Part shown: positions 1 to 12,500 of the stretch, in pieces | Numbering within the stretch: position 1 is the first letter of the stretch | Layout of the letters: the number at the start of each line of letters is the position of its first letter | Assembly: GCA_033439795.1 (NCBI GenBank) | Contig: JAUTDP010000003.1 | Coordinates: 1,674,001-1,738,000 of the forward strand | Reading direction: 5' to 3' | DNA from: Sordaria brevicollis | Lineage: Eukaryota; Ascomycota; Sordariomycetes; Sordariales; Sordariaceae | Length of the DNA: 64,000 nt | Translations under genes and position numbers: made by a program | The notes under the pieces: model-generated | Database searches by the model: none | Told to the model about the DNA's origin: nothing | Seen by the model: only the letters and a program-made list of their open reading frames with translations

Positions 1-3000
1 GCAGCGCTCATACTCCTGGTATGCCCCTTGCCATTTGCAGTCTCCTTGTCCAACCCGGAGGAACCAGGTCTCTTGTCACTAGAACCAGTAGGAGTTGAAG
101 AAGACTTGGCAAATCCGGGAATACCAACTTTCCAACCCATTCCCTTGAGGGGGTTCCAGAAGGATAGTCCTCCTCCTCCTCCTCCTCCACTTCCACTGCC
201 ACCACCGTTACCACCGCTGCCACTTCCACTTCCTCCCCCTCCCGCAGCACCATCTGACTGATCCTGCCCCTGGTCTTGGTTGGTAGTAGTAGCCTGACTC
301 CCCCTCCTCTCCTCCTTATCACCAGTCCCACCCCTAGCACTCCTAAAGCTAAACCCAGGCGCCGGCGGACTCGACGGCCTCGCCTCTTCCCTCTCCCTCG
401 CCTGTCTATTCCGTTCAGGCGTGATATCCATCGGCACGCTCCTAGTCGGACTCCCCAGTTCCGTGCCAGTGCCAGTAGTGCCCATGGTATTAACCCTATG
501 CATCGGCGTCAAGTTCGCCGGAGATTCGAGTAGCCCCGAGCTAGCTTCGGTGTGGGTAGCCAGGTGGGAGTGGCCGTGTGGATAACCTCCCGTGGCAACA
601 CCATTAGGGGTGGAGTAGGAGTGACCGTTCGCAGCGACGATACGGTTGTTAGGTGTGGAGGGGACAGACGCAGACCCAGACCCAGAGCCGGGAAGGGCAG
701 CGGGCATTGAAGCGCGATGATTGGCTGCGCTAGCTGCGCCGATGGGGACGGGGACAGAAGCAGACCCGCCGCGAGCGGGAGAGAGGGAGCGTTGACTATC
801 CGTTGGCGTGTGCACCCCGCTCCAGCGTTGACTTCCGTTGACGATGGCTGAGGACCTATTCCCCCGTGGTCCAGCAACGCCATTGCCGTCGGCGGAGGCA
901 CCGTTTTCGATACCCATTCTCCAACTCAAAATTCTATCACTACCCGCGTTAACAGCCTGGTTGAGCGCCGAGGCGTGGGAAACGGGTGACGTGACCATGT
1001 ACGGCGCGTTCTGGCCGCCTGACATGGAGCCACGGCGTGAATGGGCGGCGGAACCAGTCCCAGCGGAAGTGCGAGATAATACGCTGATGCTCCTTCCGAT
1101 TCGTCCGTTGTAGAGACTTCCCCCGTGGGAGGTGAGTTTGCGAGAGAATGTCGACCCGGTTTCCCAGCTGTCATGTTTCCGTTTTGCATAAGCGCAATCT
1201 TGGCGAAACACCTTGATGATTCCCGTGTCATCTGTCGTTACAATGATGTTCCCATCGTAGTGTGTCGATCTGGCGATATACGCCGGCGATGGTTCCGGTT
1301 TTTGTGTTGGCACCGACGTAGGCGCAGCCATCACCGGCTGATGATGATCCTCCGAACTCAACTCAGTCAAACTAGCCGCCGCACTCCCCGCCGCCATCTC
1401 CTCCCCGGCACTCCTCAACACCACCGGCGGCGGATTACAAAGATCATAAATCGGATCCTCGCTCCGTCCCAACAACATCCTCGTTTTCGTCGGCGCAAAC
1501 ACAGCAGTGGTGACCATCTCCCCATGCGCCTCAAAGTACTCGTACGGTGACTTCTCCTTGTCGATGTACGCCGCTCTCTGCTGTCCGCCGTTCAAACCCC
1601 AGATAAACGCCTTTTTGTCTTCGGAGCCGCAAATCACGTATTTCCCGTCGTCGGAAAAACTTGCAGCGATTTGCGACACCGAATTGTCGTGGCCCTTGAG
1701 TTTGATTTCCAACGATTTGTCGCGGAGGTTGTAGATCCTCACTCGCGAGTCGTTTGACGTTATTAGCACTTTCACCTCGCCCTTTTCTTCATGCCCTTGC
1801 TGCTGCCCACCAGCAGCTTGCTGGTCCTTCAAAGGATCCACGGGTGGTATCATCATAGTCTGGATCCCCGTAATCTTACTCCCCTTTGCATTCTTCCCCC
1901 TCGAACTCCTCACATGCACCTGCGTCTGCAATTTGAGTCCCTCCGTCTCGTAAAACAGACACAATCCATTTAACAAGCCCGCAATCGCCGTCTTCCCATC
2001 CGGAGAGAAAGCCACAGCCGTTATAAGGTCCGGACACTGCGCCGAAAACGCAATCTGCTTATCGGGAATCGACCACAGTCTCAAAATCGTATCCAAACTC
2101 CCCGCCAAGAAAAACCGGTCGTCTCGCGGGTGAAAAGCCAGCCGCGTGACGAAATCCTTGTGCTTGAAGGTGCACAAACATTCCTGTCGTGAAATATGCC
2201 ACAGCCGGACGGTCTTGTCCATCGAACTCGACAGCAAGAAATTGTTTTTGGACCAGGAAAGGTCCAACACTTCGCCGGTGTGCCCAACAAACTCGCGATG
2301 CGGTCGGTCGCGGAAGACAGGCGCGCTAAGCCTTTCCCCCGTTGACCCTCCTGCTCCTGCTCCTCCTACTCCTACCCCTACTCCGTTTGTTGTCGTCGTC
2401 GCACTCGTACTCGTCTCGGCTGCGGCTGCTGTTTCCTCTTCCTCGTGCGCTCGTCGTTCTTCAGGTGTTGAAATGACGGCCCATACCCGGACCACGTTAT
2501 CTTTCCCCGCGGCGGCAAAGTATTTACCGTCTCTGGAAAACTCGGTGGCCCAGATTGCGCCGCCGGTTTTGGCGACTTTGCGGCCCGAGGCGGAGGCAAC
2601 GGAGACTGTTACCGTGCTGCCTGTTGTCGTCCCATTGGGCTCTCCTTGTGTTGGCGCGTCTTTGCTTCCCTCCTTGTTTCCCCCTCTTGCCTCACCCCCT
2701 CTCGCAACTGCGCGTTGTACCCCGGCGGTCTTGTCCCCACCAACTCCTGCGCCAGAAACACCCTTCCAAAATCCCTTTCTTTCTTGTTGGCTGCCTTGGT
2801 TCGGATATATCGTGGCGGTTCTTTGTGGTGAGGTGTGTAGCCGACGGCTTGACTAAAAACGCGGGCGTTGAAGCCATTCATGCGGGGGTCGCCGCCGAAT
2901 TCGGAGTCGGAGTCGAAGTCGGCGTATTTGGAGGAATTCGAGGATCGGCCGCGGAGGGTTAAGGAGCGGAGGAAGAAGTTTTTGCTTTTGCTGTTGTTGT

Positions 3001-3938
3001 TGTCAAGGGGGCCGGCCAGTCAGCGTTCTGGAAGGTATGTATGTATGGGTCGGGTAGGTAGGGGACAACGGGGGGACGTACCTCTTATTAACATCAGGTG
3101 TATTCGGTTTCGCATTCGACAAGTCTGAGTCCTTTCTTCCTATTATCCCTGACCCTCCTCCACCTTCCGTACTCGACATTAGCAGGCCCGGTGACTCGGG
3201 TCTGGAATCCTTGCGCAGGTGTTTTGGTGGTTTCGAGTTGGATCCGTTATCGCCGGTTTGTCTTCGCATAAATATTTGCTAGAGTTGTTTTAGAGTTAGC
3301 TTCCATCAAGTATGGTATATCTTGGCTTGCGCAAGGGATAAGGTAAACGTGATAGACAACAATGCGGGGAAAGGAGAACTATAATTGAGGCGCAATGCTG
3401 CAAGGTGCTTTAACCTGCATGCAATATTCTAGACCCAACATATGACGAGACAGAGATGACGAGAGACCGAGAGAATGACTATGTGACTGACCTGGGACAG
3501 AGGATCAATGGCTGAGTTGGACCCTCCTCCTAATGATTGGGCTACCGAAGATGTATGGGTGTTGCTGACAGCAGTCCCCGCGGTGCTGCCAATGCCATTG
3601 CCATTGCCCGATGATGAGCCACCATTAACACCATTGGCAATATCATTTCCCAACTGCTTGCTGTTATCATCCGCGTATTGGTCGTCTCGGTCTTTTGTCG
3701 TTTCGGTGACGGTCGCGAACGAACCAGGCGTTGTCGCGGTAGTAGTAGTAGCCTGGGTATTGTACGATGACCCTCTCGCAGATATGGATAACGATCGTCG
3801 AATGGCGCCGGGGATGGGGACGGGAGTGGTAGCTGGTGATGCGCCGCCCGGGCCGTTGCTGGGAGTCGAGGAGCGGATCAAGCTGTGGGTGCCTAGTGCG
3901 ATTGTGCCGTTGTTGGCTTCGTCAATACTTTGTCGCAT
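1..3938 (-). CDS. WDR44-like WD40 repeat protein, 3' end beyond the window
   Basis: The exons I can join are 3938-3492, 3278-3082 and 2990 to the left edge. The introns are 3491-3279 and 3081-2991, with GT donors, CTAAC/CTGAC branch sites and matching phases. Exon 3 starts with the segment PPRYIRTKAANKKERDFGRV, which resembles the region ahead of the WD propeller in fungal WDR44-like proteins. WD repeats follow, with clear 'VRVWAV', 'TVRLWHI', 'ILRLWSI', 'RIYNL', 'AFIWGL' strands, then a Ser/Gly-rich tail that is still open at base 1. WDR44 relatives act in Rab11/vesicle trafficking in animals; the role here is inferred from family only. The frame breaks between FLAQELVG and the first WD repeat. 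One extra G in the run at 2735-2738 would restore a continuous frame, so a one-base loss or a sequencing error is likely. The start at 3938 is the first ATG of exon 1, but an upstream exon is possible. Confidence 0.85.
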
Positions 3939-4661
3939 TTTCCGTCTTCCGTCAAGAGATATACGCGTATAGGTACAGTGGGTAGGTAGGTGGTGTATAG
4001 GTGCGGGTAGTAGGTATGGTAGGTAAAAAGAACGACGACGACGACGTAAGGGAGAATAACAAAAAAGGTGGGATACGCGTATAGACGACAATTAATTGAA
4101 TAGGAGAGAGAAATGAATTGACTTGTCGTCTCTCTCTCCCAACAAGGAAATGGAACAAGACAAGACAGGCCCAACGAAACACGGAAGAAGGAAAGACCAA
4201 CTACGTCAAGGATCGATCGCCAATGCAACCCTTTTCCCCCCAATTGTTCGAGAATTGAAGGTTCGCTAGAGGTAGGTTGCAGGCAGGAAACATCCAATCC
4301 TCGAACGGGTCTCGGACAACAACAGTCTTTCCTAGCCGCAGCTTGCTTGCATATGGCACGTCCTTCAACCGTGGTCCGTGTTCCTTCCTTCCTTGTGTCT
4401 CGGGGATCTTTGCGCGTATCTGCACCTCGTCTTCGTTCTTTCCCTCTTCTTCAACGAACATCCAGGAAACAAAACGAGGGGGGAAGGAACGATGAAAAGG
4501 GAGCAGAAAAGGGACATGCAAGAATAAAAATGGACAAGCCTGACAAGCCTAACCGGCGGCTTGGCGAAACCCACCACATCACAACCAACAGAAAAAGGGC
4601 GGTGATCATCGATTGGTCGATCGCCATGAATTTGACAGACTCAACTCAAAAAAAAACTTAC

Positions 4662-5097
4662 CTCGGCGTTCTTGGTTCTTTCCACTTCCGTTAACACTTC
4701 CGTTCGTTTTCAGCTCTCCATCTCCATGTCCGGGGTCCGGTCCGGGGCCGGGGCCGGGACTGTAAAAGCCGGAGCTGGGACTGGGGATGGGACTGAGCGA
4801 TCTGCTGCTACTCTCCCGGGACCTTCCATGTCCGTTGTTATGCCCGGCATGATGATGATGATGGCCGTGTCCGTGTAAATGGTTCTTTAGGTGGTGATTA
4901 TTCGGATGGACTGGGTGGGCTGGTACATGGTGGTGATGGGTATCGGAATGGTATGAATACGGTCGGTTTGTTGTTGATGTCCGTGCCGGCGCATGATACT
5001 CGGGCGAGAGATATCCGTTTTTGGTTGTTGATATTCCGGTTGAGTCGTCTCCGGGTTGCCATGATGAGCGCTTCATCTTTTTCGTCGTGGTCGACAT
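4662..5097 (-). other. Possible 5' exon of the WDR44-like gene, His-rich
   Basis: This open frame starts at ATG 5097 and ends at a strong GTAAGT donor in phase 1. It encodes a low-complexity stretch rich in His, Pro, Ser and Gly, with HHHH runs. An AG at 3918-3917 opens the WDR44-like exon in the matching phase, which would give a 745-bp intron, long for a fungus. The alternative is that this is 5' untranslated sequence and translation starts at 3938. The sequence alone does not settle which. Confidence 0.4.
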
Positions 5098-5149
5098 TCT
5101 TCCCTTGTTCGATTGGATCTTCGAGCTGGTGAAGAAAAGATGTCGCAAC

Positions 5150-6733
5150 GCTAGCAGCTACGACGGACGGCGCGGCGACGGCAGCGAGTGCCACGTTTTT
5201 CGCTTCCTTGTTTAGTTTCGCTTGTCTTTTTCGTCCCTCGTCTGTTGTCGTTGGTGTATCTCCCTTGTTTGATTGGTCTACTCGTCCCGGTTGAAATGGT
5301 TGTTTCCTATTGCCCTTCTTTCGCTTGTCTTCGAACCCGTCCTTGTCGCAAAGCCTTCAAATCTTCAAATTGAACCCCTGACCGGAAAGAGTTCAAAGTC
5401 AGGAGTTTGTCGGTCGGCGACGGCGAGGTTGGAGACACCCAGGCACACCCCACAAACTGGAGCCCGCTGGAGTCCGCTGGAGTCGCGCTGAGAAGTCCAC
5501 TGTAAGATGGAGTTTTCAGGGGCTCTGTGGACCTTTTTCCCCCCAGCGGATTTTCAGCGCCCGCGGAGTTCGACTTTCAGCTGTCCGTCAGGGTTCTACC
5601 TTCAACCTTTTTTTCGGGAGAATCGATGCCGGGGGAGGGAAAAAAAAGATGATGTCGTTGCCAAGACTTTTCCCTTTGCAGGAAATGTCAATGTCGGACT
5701 TGTCGAGATGCCGGGGTGCCGACTTGGCTCCACTTGATGAATGTCAGTTCCGACGGGTTGTTGAATTCGTGATTTGTTTCAATGGTTTGCGATTCTCGAA
5801 TGCTAATGTTTCACGAACACCGACAGGCTGAGGAGGGGACTCGATGTTGATGTTGGAATTGATTGATGACGACAAAAACGGTGCGACACCTCTTGGTTCA
5901 AACTTTCCGGGAACACAAAACACACACAATTGTGGTGAGACAATACCGCGGTTCCTGTGATGATGGAGGGGAAGTCAAGCGTGAGAAGTACAAAAGGGGG
6001 ATTATGTCAAGTTGTGCAACGGCCGGGGGGAACGAGGCACGAAATGCTTGAAAGGCAATACATGGCACGGAAAAGGCACAAGGTCAAAGTCGGATGTGCC
6101 GGACAGAAGGACATCACATGATGCACGCCATATTGCGGAGTGACAAGAAAAAAAGGATGGAACTTTTTACTCTTTTCGTCCCATCTAGTTTTCAAAAGCT
6201 ACCTTATTCGGTTCAGCAACAACAAAGAGCTTGATGGTACCGCGAGCTTGAGGTAAAAGTTCTTGATTCACAACCCGTTATGTTGACTCTTTGGGTGGTT
6301 CAGAACCCATCATCGCATCACAGGATCCCATTTACGAACCAATCTGAACCCTTATCAAATCGCATCGGCACATGTCGAGTAATAAAGCTTATGTCAAATA
6401 AACATTATGGCGAAATTACTATTTCCGTTTTGGTCGACTTTACAATGAAGGCATCTCGACATCGAAGCAATGCGCTCCAATCAGAGCTCTCAGAATTGGA
6501 CCTGCTCATTTGCCCCACTTTGCTCTTGCAAAAAAGCACATGCCAATTGTTTGGAAATGACGTCGGTTTTGACTTGGGGAAAAAAAATTGGAGGTCAAGG
6601 TCAACGCAGAAAAACACCAAGGCTTGGATCACGACATCTGTGACAACACAATAGCAGAACCAAATCCCTCGTAGGCGCGCTGGAATAAAAATATGAAATC
6701 CTCGCTGTACAAAGAACACCATGTAGACATCTT
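5150..6733. other. Intergenic region between the WDR44-like and Pelota genes
   Basis: I see only short, frame-shadowing ORFs and no domain, tRNA or repeat signal. The part next to 5150 should hold the promoter of the WDR44-like gene. The part next to 6733 is 3' flank of the Pelota gene. Confidence 0.5.
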
Positions 6734-7956
6734 TCATATAATCATCGCCCCCTCCTCCCTCGGCTCGTCCCCTTCCTCCCCTTCCTCAACATGCTCTTCC
6801 TCGTCCTCGTCGAGGTCAAAGATTGGATATGTAAGAATAGCCGCGATTCCACCCAATGCATCCAGCCTCTGGCCACTCTCATGATCACTACTCAACACCC
6901 TCGCCTCGCCTCCATCCTCCTTGACCTTATCCACCAGCGCCACATATTTCTTCCGCGTCTTGATATCCAAACTCCTAAAAAACTTGTTATTAATCAACAA
7001 CACCCCGCCCCCCTCCCCACCGCACCCTCCTTAACCGCCCTCTCAACAGGTTTGGCACCGTACCACGCCCTCCCATCGTCTTTTCGCAAGCGATCGTAGA
7101 GTTGGTCCATCAGCCCCGTCTCGCCCGTAAACCGCTTGTCGCGCATCGTAGCTTGTACCTCTGGCGACTTGAGAATCTCGTTCAAAGAGTGGACGTATCC
7201 CGTGCTGGAATGCACGACGACGGCGTCCTTGGCTATGCGCTGCAGTTTCTTGTCGGTCCGTTTCTGGCCTTCGGATTGCATGTACGCTCTGAAATCTTGG
7301 GCTACGAATCCCGGGCTGGCAAGCAAGAGGGGACGGGGTGTGGAGAAGTCGACTGTCCTGAGGAGGGTTGCCAAAGTCTTTTCGTAAAAGCTGGTCATGC
7401 CGCCTTGGGACGCTGACCCGCCTGCTCGTTTCTTGGGGATGTTGGATTCGACGCGCTGCTTGATTACGGTCTGGAAGTCGGTAATGAGACAAATGTTGGC
7501 GAGGCCTTCTTGCATTACTACGGCGCACATGGCTTCGCCTGTGTCTTCGGCTACTGCCTCCTCTAGCATCTTGAGCGCTACGCTGTCCCAGCCGGAGCGC
7601 TTCCATAGTTGGAAAGGACGGTTGAGTTCGAGATCCAAAGTGTGGTGCTGTCCCAAGGAGACGTATTGGTTTTCTTGGCAGACTGTTCCCGAGACGTGGA
7701 GTGACGAAGCGGCAGGGTCGAAGAAGACGGATTGCACCCGGATGGTCAGGTCGGTGTGGACGCGGTCCGAGGTGGTGCTCCCTGTAGAGCCGGTGGTGAC
7801 GACTTTGCGGATTGCGTGCGCTCGGAGGAGGTCGGAGGGGGCGATGAGGTTGTGGGCGTGCCACATGTCTTCGGGCGTCGTGGGGAGGAGGGAGACGGGC
7901 GATTCGCCTGAGGGGTCGAGGTTCGAGAGAGAGTGTTTGGGGTTTGTGAAGCGCAT
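6734..7956 (-). CDS. dom34: Pelota/Dom34 ribosome-rescue factor, with one-base frameshift
   Basis: The protein starts at ATG 7956 and shows the Dom34/Pelota layout. An N-terminal Sm-like part carries TPEDMWHAHNLI. The central eRF1-2-like part includes RPLLLASPGFVAQDF. The C-terminal eRF1-3-like part includes AWYGAKPVERAVKEGAVG, then LLINNKFFRSLDIKTRKKYV and an acidic tail. It has no GGQ motif, as expected for Pelota. With Hbs1 it releases stalled ribosomes in no-go and non-stop decay. The frame breaks between GAVGRG and LLINNK at the C run 7008-7013. Adding one C to that run restores about 407 residues, a normal length. The downstream part stays conserved, so this is more likely a homopolymer error or a very recent lesion than an old pseudogene. 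Confidence 0.9.
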
Positions 7957-9513
7957 TTTGGGCGGTTGCTTATGGGATCGGGATTAATGGTCGAGAGGTA
8001 GGTTGTAGGGAAGATTCGAGGAGATGGTTATGTTTCGGTACGTCGAGTTTGTCGCTGGGGAAGAGGCCGCGAATGAATGGTGTCTCTTCTCGTAATTGAG
8101 GCGACTGTGTGAATTGGCGGTTGTCGCGCTCGGAGCGTCGATTTCGTGATTATTCGCGATGCCGCTTTCGCAGTGGTGGTGATGGAAATGGTCAAAGGTC
8201 GTCGATTGGAAAGATGACGAAGTGGAAAATGATTTGGCTGGCTGTTTGGCTCTGGCAGGGAAGTGCAATGGGTCGAGTGTGGGGTCAAAGCGAGCACCAG
8301 TGTTTTATAGCGGGGTAATCCCGTGCTTCATCTTCCATTTTCCTTTGCTTGTCTCTCCAGTTCAGTCCTGTTAGCATCCTCCGTGGCCTTGTGTGAAAAT
8401 ACTAACAGATCCCACCGCAGGTACACAATTTCGACGGCAATCATGTCTGCAATTTCAAACTGAACTGCTCCTTCCTCGCTCTCAACCTTCACAACGAGAG
8501 CGTTTCTACGGTCGCTCCTTCTTCAATTCTGCATTTCATAGAGAATGAACGAGAGCACAAGGCACAAGAATAATTGGTCATTCGGGCCCGACCAAAGTCT
8601 TGATCATTTGTTGGTGCTTAATCTTTTCCCTCTCTTCACGTTCTCGACAAACCAAACTTTTTTTCCCTTCTTTCATCCCCAATTCAACCTCTCTTGTCGC
8701 CCTCTCTGCCCAAGACTCTTTCAAACCCGTCGTTTTCTCGGTATTGACCTCTTGATCTGAGAATTACCATGTGTGATTCATTTTCCATTATTACACTCTC
8801 TCTCAGGCCACCTCTACACGACCGCTGATTGGGCCAGTCGACCTCTGCCTATCTTGCTCAATGTTACCGTCGTCAGCAACTTCATTCTCGACACATGGTG
8901 ATGCACTGTCCTCGCTGCCGCCAACGGAGTTGAATCCCTCCCATTCGCCTTGCTAAGTTTCAGTGTCAATTGCCCGTCGCGAACCCAAGCTGAGCTGACA
9001 AGTGGATAGAACTGAAAAGATGTGATCACAACAGAGTACCTCTGGTGCCGCTTTTGTCATGGAATTACGCCCACCAACTTCGAGTGCATTGGACGACTGG
9101 TATGCCCCTTCATAGAGAACTCACCCCTTAGGATGCCCGCTGACCAAGAGTAGAAGCATGTTTGGCCTCGATTCCCCAAGGAGGGCTTGACTTATCTTTC
9201 CGACTCGGCTCCAGACATGGGTACATACAACCTCGCCATGGCTGCTCCTCGCGAAAATGACTGGTGGGATTGGACTGCCAGTCTCGATTTACGACCAGCC
9301 GCCATGTATCATCCCGCCATGCGTTTCCACGACATCAACAGCTCGGATTGGACACCATGCCCTAGTCTACTCGTCTTGTCGCCTCACGTTACCCCGCCAT
9401 CGGTTTCCCCCCCTTGATTGACCTGTCGATGTTATTTCTCACTCGAAACATGGCTCTTCCTGTTTCAACCTTGACATCGGCAAAACCTCACTGCCTTCTG
9501 TTGCAGAACGGCC
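7957..9513. other. Divergent intergenic region
   Basis: This lies between two genes that point away from each other (Pelota minus, NACHT-ankyrin plus), so it should hold both promoters and 5' leaders. A 76-codon ORF at 9187-9417 (plus) sits in the presumed leader of the NACHT gene and could be an upstream ORF or chance. I recognise no other feature. Confidence 0.5.
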
Positions 9514-12500
9514 ATGTCGTCTTTCCTCCGCAAATTGCGCCCTTCACGGCAATCCAAGCAACCTCTCCACCCGCCAGAGTCTCCGGACTTCGATAAAGCC
9601 TCGCAATTTACCGTCACAAGCGGGTCCACCAACGAGTCTTTGCTTTCACCAGTTTCACGGTCCTCTTCCCCTTTCATCTCGTCTTCTGACAGCTTCAGAC
9701 ATGCTATAAAGGGGAGCAAGTCTCTGGGTCCTCCAAAGTTTCCAGATGGGATTGAGGTGTGGCATGACTGTGAGGACGCCGAGGTTGATATCTGCTTCAT
9801 TCATGGTCTTACTGGCGACCGGAACCGCACTTGGAAAGCTGACGATCAACCAGAACCATGGCCCAAGGTGCTCCTCCCGCCCAAGATTCCCAAGGCGCGC
9901 ATCTTGACCTATGGTTACGACGCATATGTAATAGCGAGAGATGGATCGGGTGCTTCGTCGAATCGTTTGAGCGATCATGCACATAATCTGATCAACGACC
10001 TCGCCGGTGATAGAGCCAGGAGCAACGCCACACCCACCGGACGCCCCATCATCTTTGTCACGCATAGCCTGGGTGGTCTGGTATGCAAGAAAGGCCTTCT
10101 CATCTCGCGCAACAGCTCCCGGCCACGCCACCGCGAAATCTTTGAGAGCACACGTGGAGTCATCTTCCTGGGCACTCCCCACCGGGGATCATGGTTCGCA
10201 GATCGGGCGCAAAAACCAGTGTCATTGCTGGGAATCTTCAAGTCTAGCAACAGGGCGCTATTGGACGTCCTTGGAACGAACAGCGAGCTTTTGGAGGACA
10301 TCAACAGCGGGTTCTTCGAGATGGTGCGCGTTGAGCCCCAGATCCGAGTCCAGTGCTTCTTCGAGGAGCTGTACACGGTCGGGGACATGAAGGTTGTTAC
10401 AAAGTCTTCTGCGACTTTTGATGGAGATAGTGGCATCTCGATTCACGCCAATCACCGCGAAATGGTCAGGTTTTCGTCCGACGCCGACACTGGGTTTACC
10501 AGAGTTTTGGATGTCCTTCTTGGCTGGATGCGAGAGCCACTAATGGATACAAATGTTATCCAAGCTGGAAATTTCCAAGGTGAGTGGCCAGTTTCAGTGG
10601 ACAGCCACGTCGTATCCGCGATAGACTGACCGTCAAACTAGCTCAAAACTCAGTTTCAAGCCCCATGGCAGCAGCCCATTCAAAATCCACCAAAGAGAGG
10701 CTTCCAGCCTCCGTTGAAGAGGTACCTCTAGCTTTTGTGGAAGACGCTGTCCCAGCCTCTATGGAAGAAATACCTCCAACTTCGAAGGCATTGCCTCCCG
10801 CAGAGACATTGGAGGCCTGCCTACATTCACTCGCCTTCCCTTCCATGCAGGCTCGATACAAGGACATCGAGCCGGCAGTAAGTGGCACTTGCACGTGGTT
10901 CTCTGAACACCCAACGTACAAGAGGTGGATTAAGTCTCCTCAAGGACTGCTATGGATTATGGGAAACCCTGGTGTCGGCAAATCGACACTGACAAAGTTT
11001 GCTTTCGAACATGGCAGAAGCAAAGCTGCCTCTGGAGACGACGATCCTCTAGTCCTCTCATTTTTTATTCATGCTCGGGGTGACGAACTCCAAAAAACAC
11101 CAGAGGGACTCTTCCGGGCTCTTCTCCACCAGATTTATGCCCAAGAGCCATCCTCATTGCCGCAGCTGACCGCCACTTTCGAGGAGAACTGCAAAAGGTA
11201 TGGCAGAGCCGGCGACGCGTGGAGATGGCATCAGAGAGACCTGCTAGAGAACCTCGAGTCCTGCCTTCTACGCCTAGTAGCCCGACGTCCGGTATGGATC
11301 TACATCGATGCCTTGGACGAGCTTGGCAAGGATCAGGCGGTCGACACTGTGCAGATATTCAAGAATCTGCTGCGTAGTCTTGGATCAAATTGTGATATTA
11401 ATAACCCAAGCATTGGAGACGCTAGCATCCCGAATCTTCAGTTTCGACTTTGTTTCTCCTGTCGATACTTTCCGATTATCAACACTGACCAATCGGTAAT
11501 GGAAATCAACGTGGCGAAGGAGAACGCTCATGATATCGGCACTTTCGTCGACGAAAAACTTGTTTCGGCTACATCGCCGCAATTGTTGTCTTCTTCGATA
11601 CCCACACTCATCAAGGAAGGAGCTAACGGCGTGTTTCTTTGGGCTTCATTGGTTGTTGCTCAAGTGTCACAGCTCCACCGCGAGGGTGCAGGGCTGAAAA
11701 GAATTGAGGCCAAAATCCACGCCATCCCGGAAACACTCGAGAGGTTATACCAAGACATGTTGGGAGTAATGGGCGCGGAATCTCTGTGGTTGATGCAATG
11801 GGTTTGCTTTGCAACCCGGCCTCTGAGGCTCGACGAATTACAATGGGCTTTGACCTTTGACCCTGACTCTCCTCAACACTCTTTACATGAATGCCGGGAG
11901 TCCAAAAGCTACGTTGAAAGCCTTGAAGGTGTCAGGCGGCAAATCTTAAACCTCAGTTGTGGCTTGGTCGAGGTGGTATCGTCAGACTGGGGCAGTTATC
12001 CGTTCACTATCCCGCCTCTGACATGGAGTGGCAATGACTACATCCCCAAAGTTGGAAAATGCTACACCGTCCAGTTTATTCATCAGTCACTCAAAGACTT
12101 TTTTCTCGATCATGGTCTCCAAGCGCTGGACCCAACGTCGACAACCTCCCAACAAGCAACTGCGGTGGCAAACCTCCGATTGACAAAGGCGTGCTTGTAC
12201 TTGATGACAATGAAAGAGGTGGTCGAATACTATGCTACTGACAGTACCAAACGCGTAGCCTGGCAAGAAGTTACGGACCCAGATCTGGCTGAATCCATTC
12301 CACGTGAAGAATTCAACGACAAACTGGATGGCCTGCGTTTTCCACTGTTCACCTCTTTCCCCATGCTCCACTATGCATCGGCGCATTGGCATGAGCATGC
12401 CAAGTGGGCTTGTTCTTACGGACGTTCCGTTGTTGAAAGAAGCTGGCCCTTTAACTTGTGGACATCTCCGGTCTTCATTGAGATGGCAAATAGACTCAAT

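Noticed and set aside
7043..7864. 273-codon minus-strand ORF rich in Arg, Pro and His
   Set aside because: Shadow frame of the Pelota gene.
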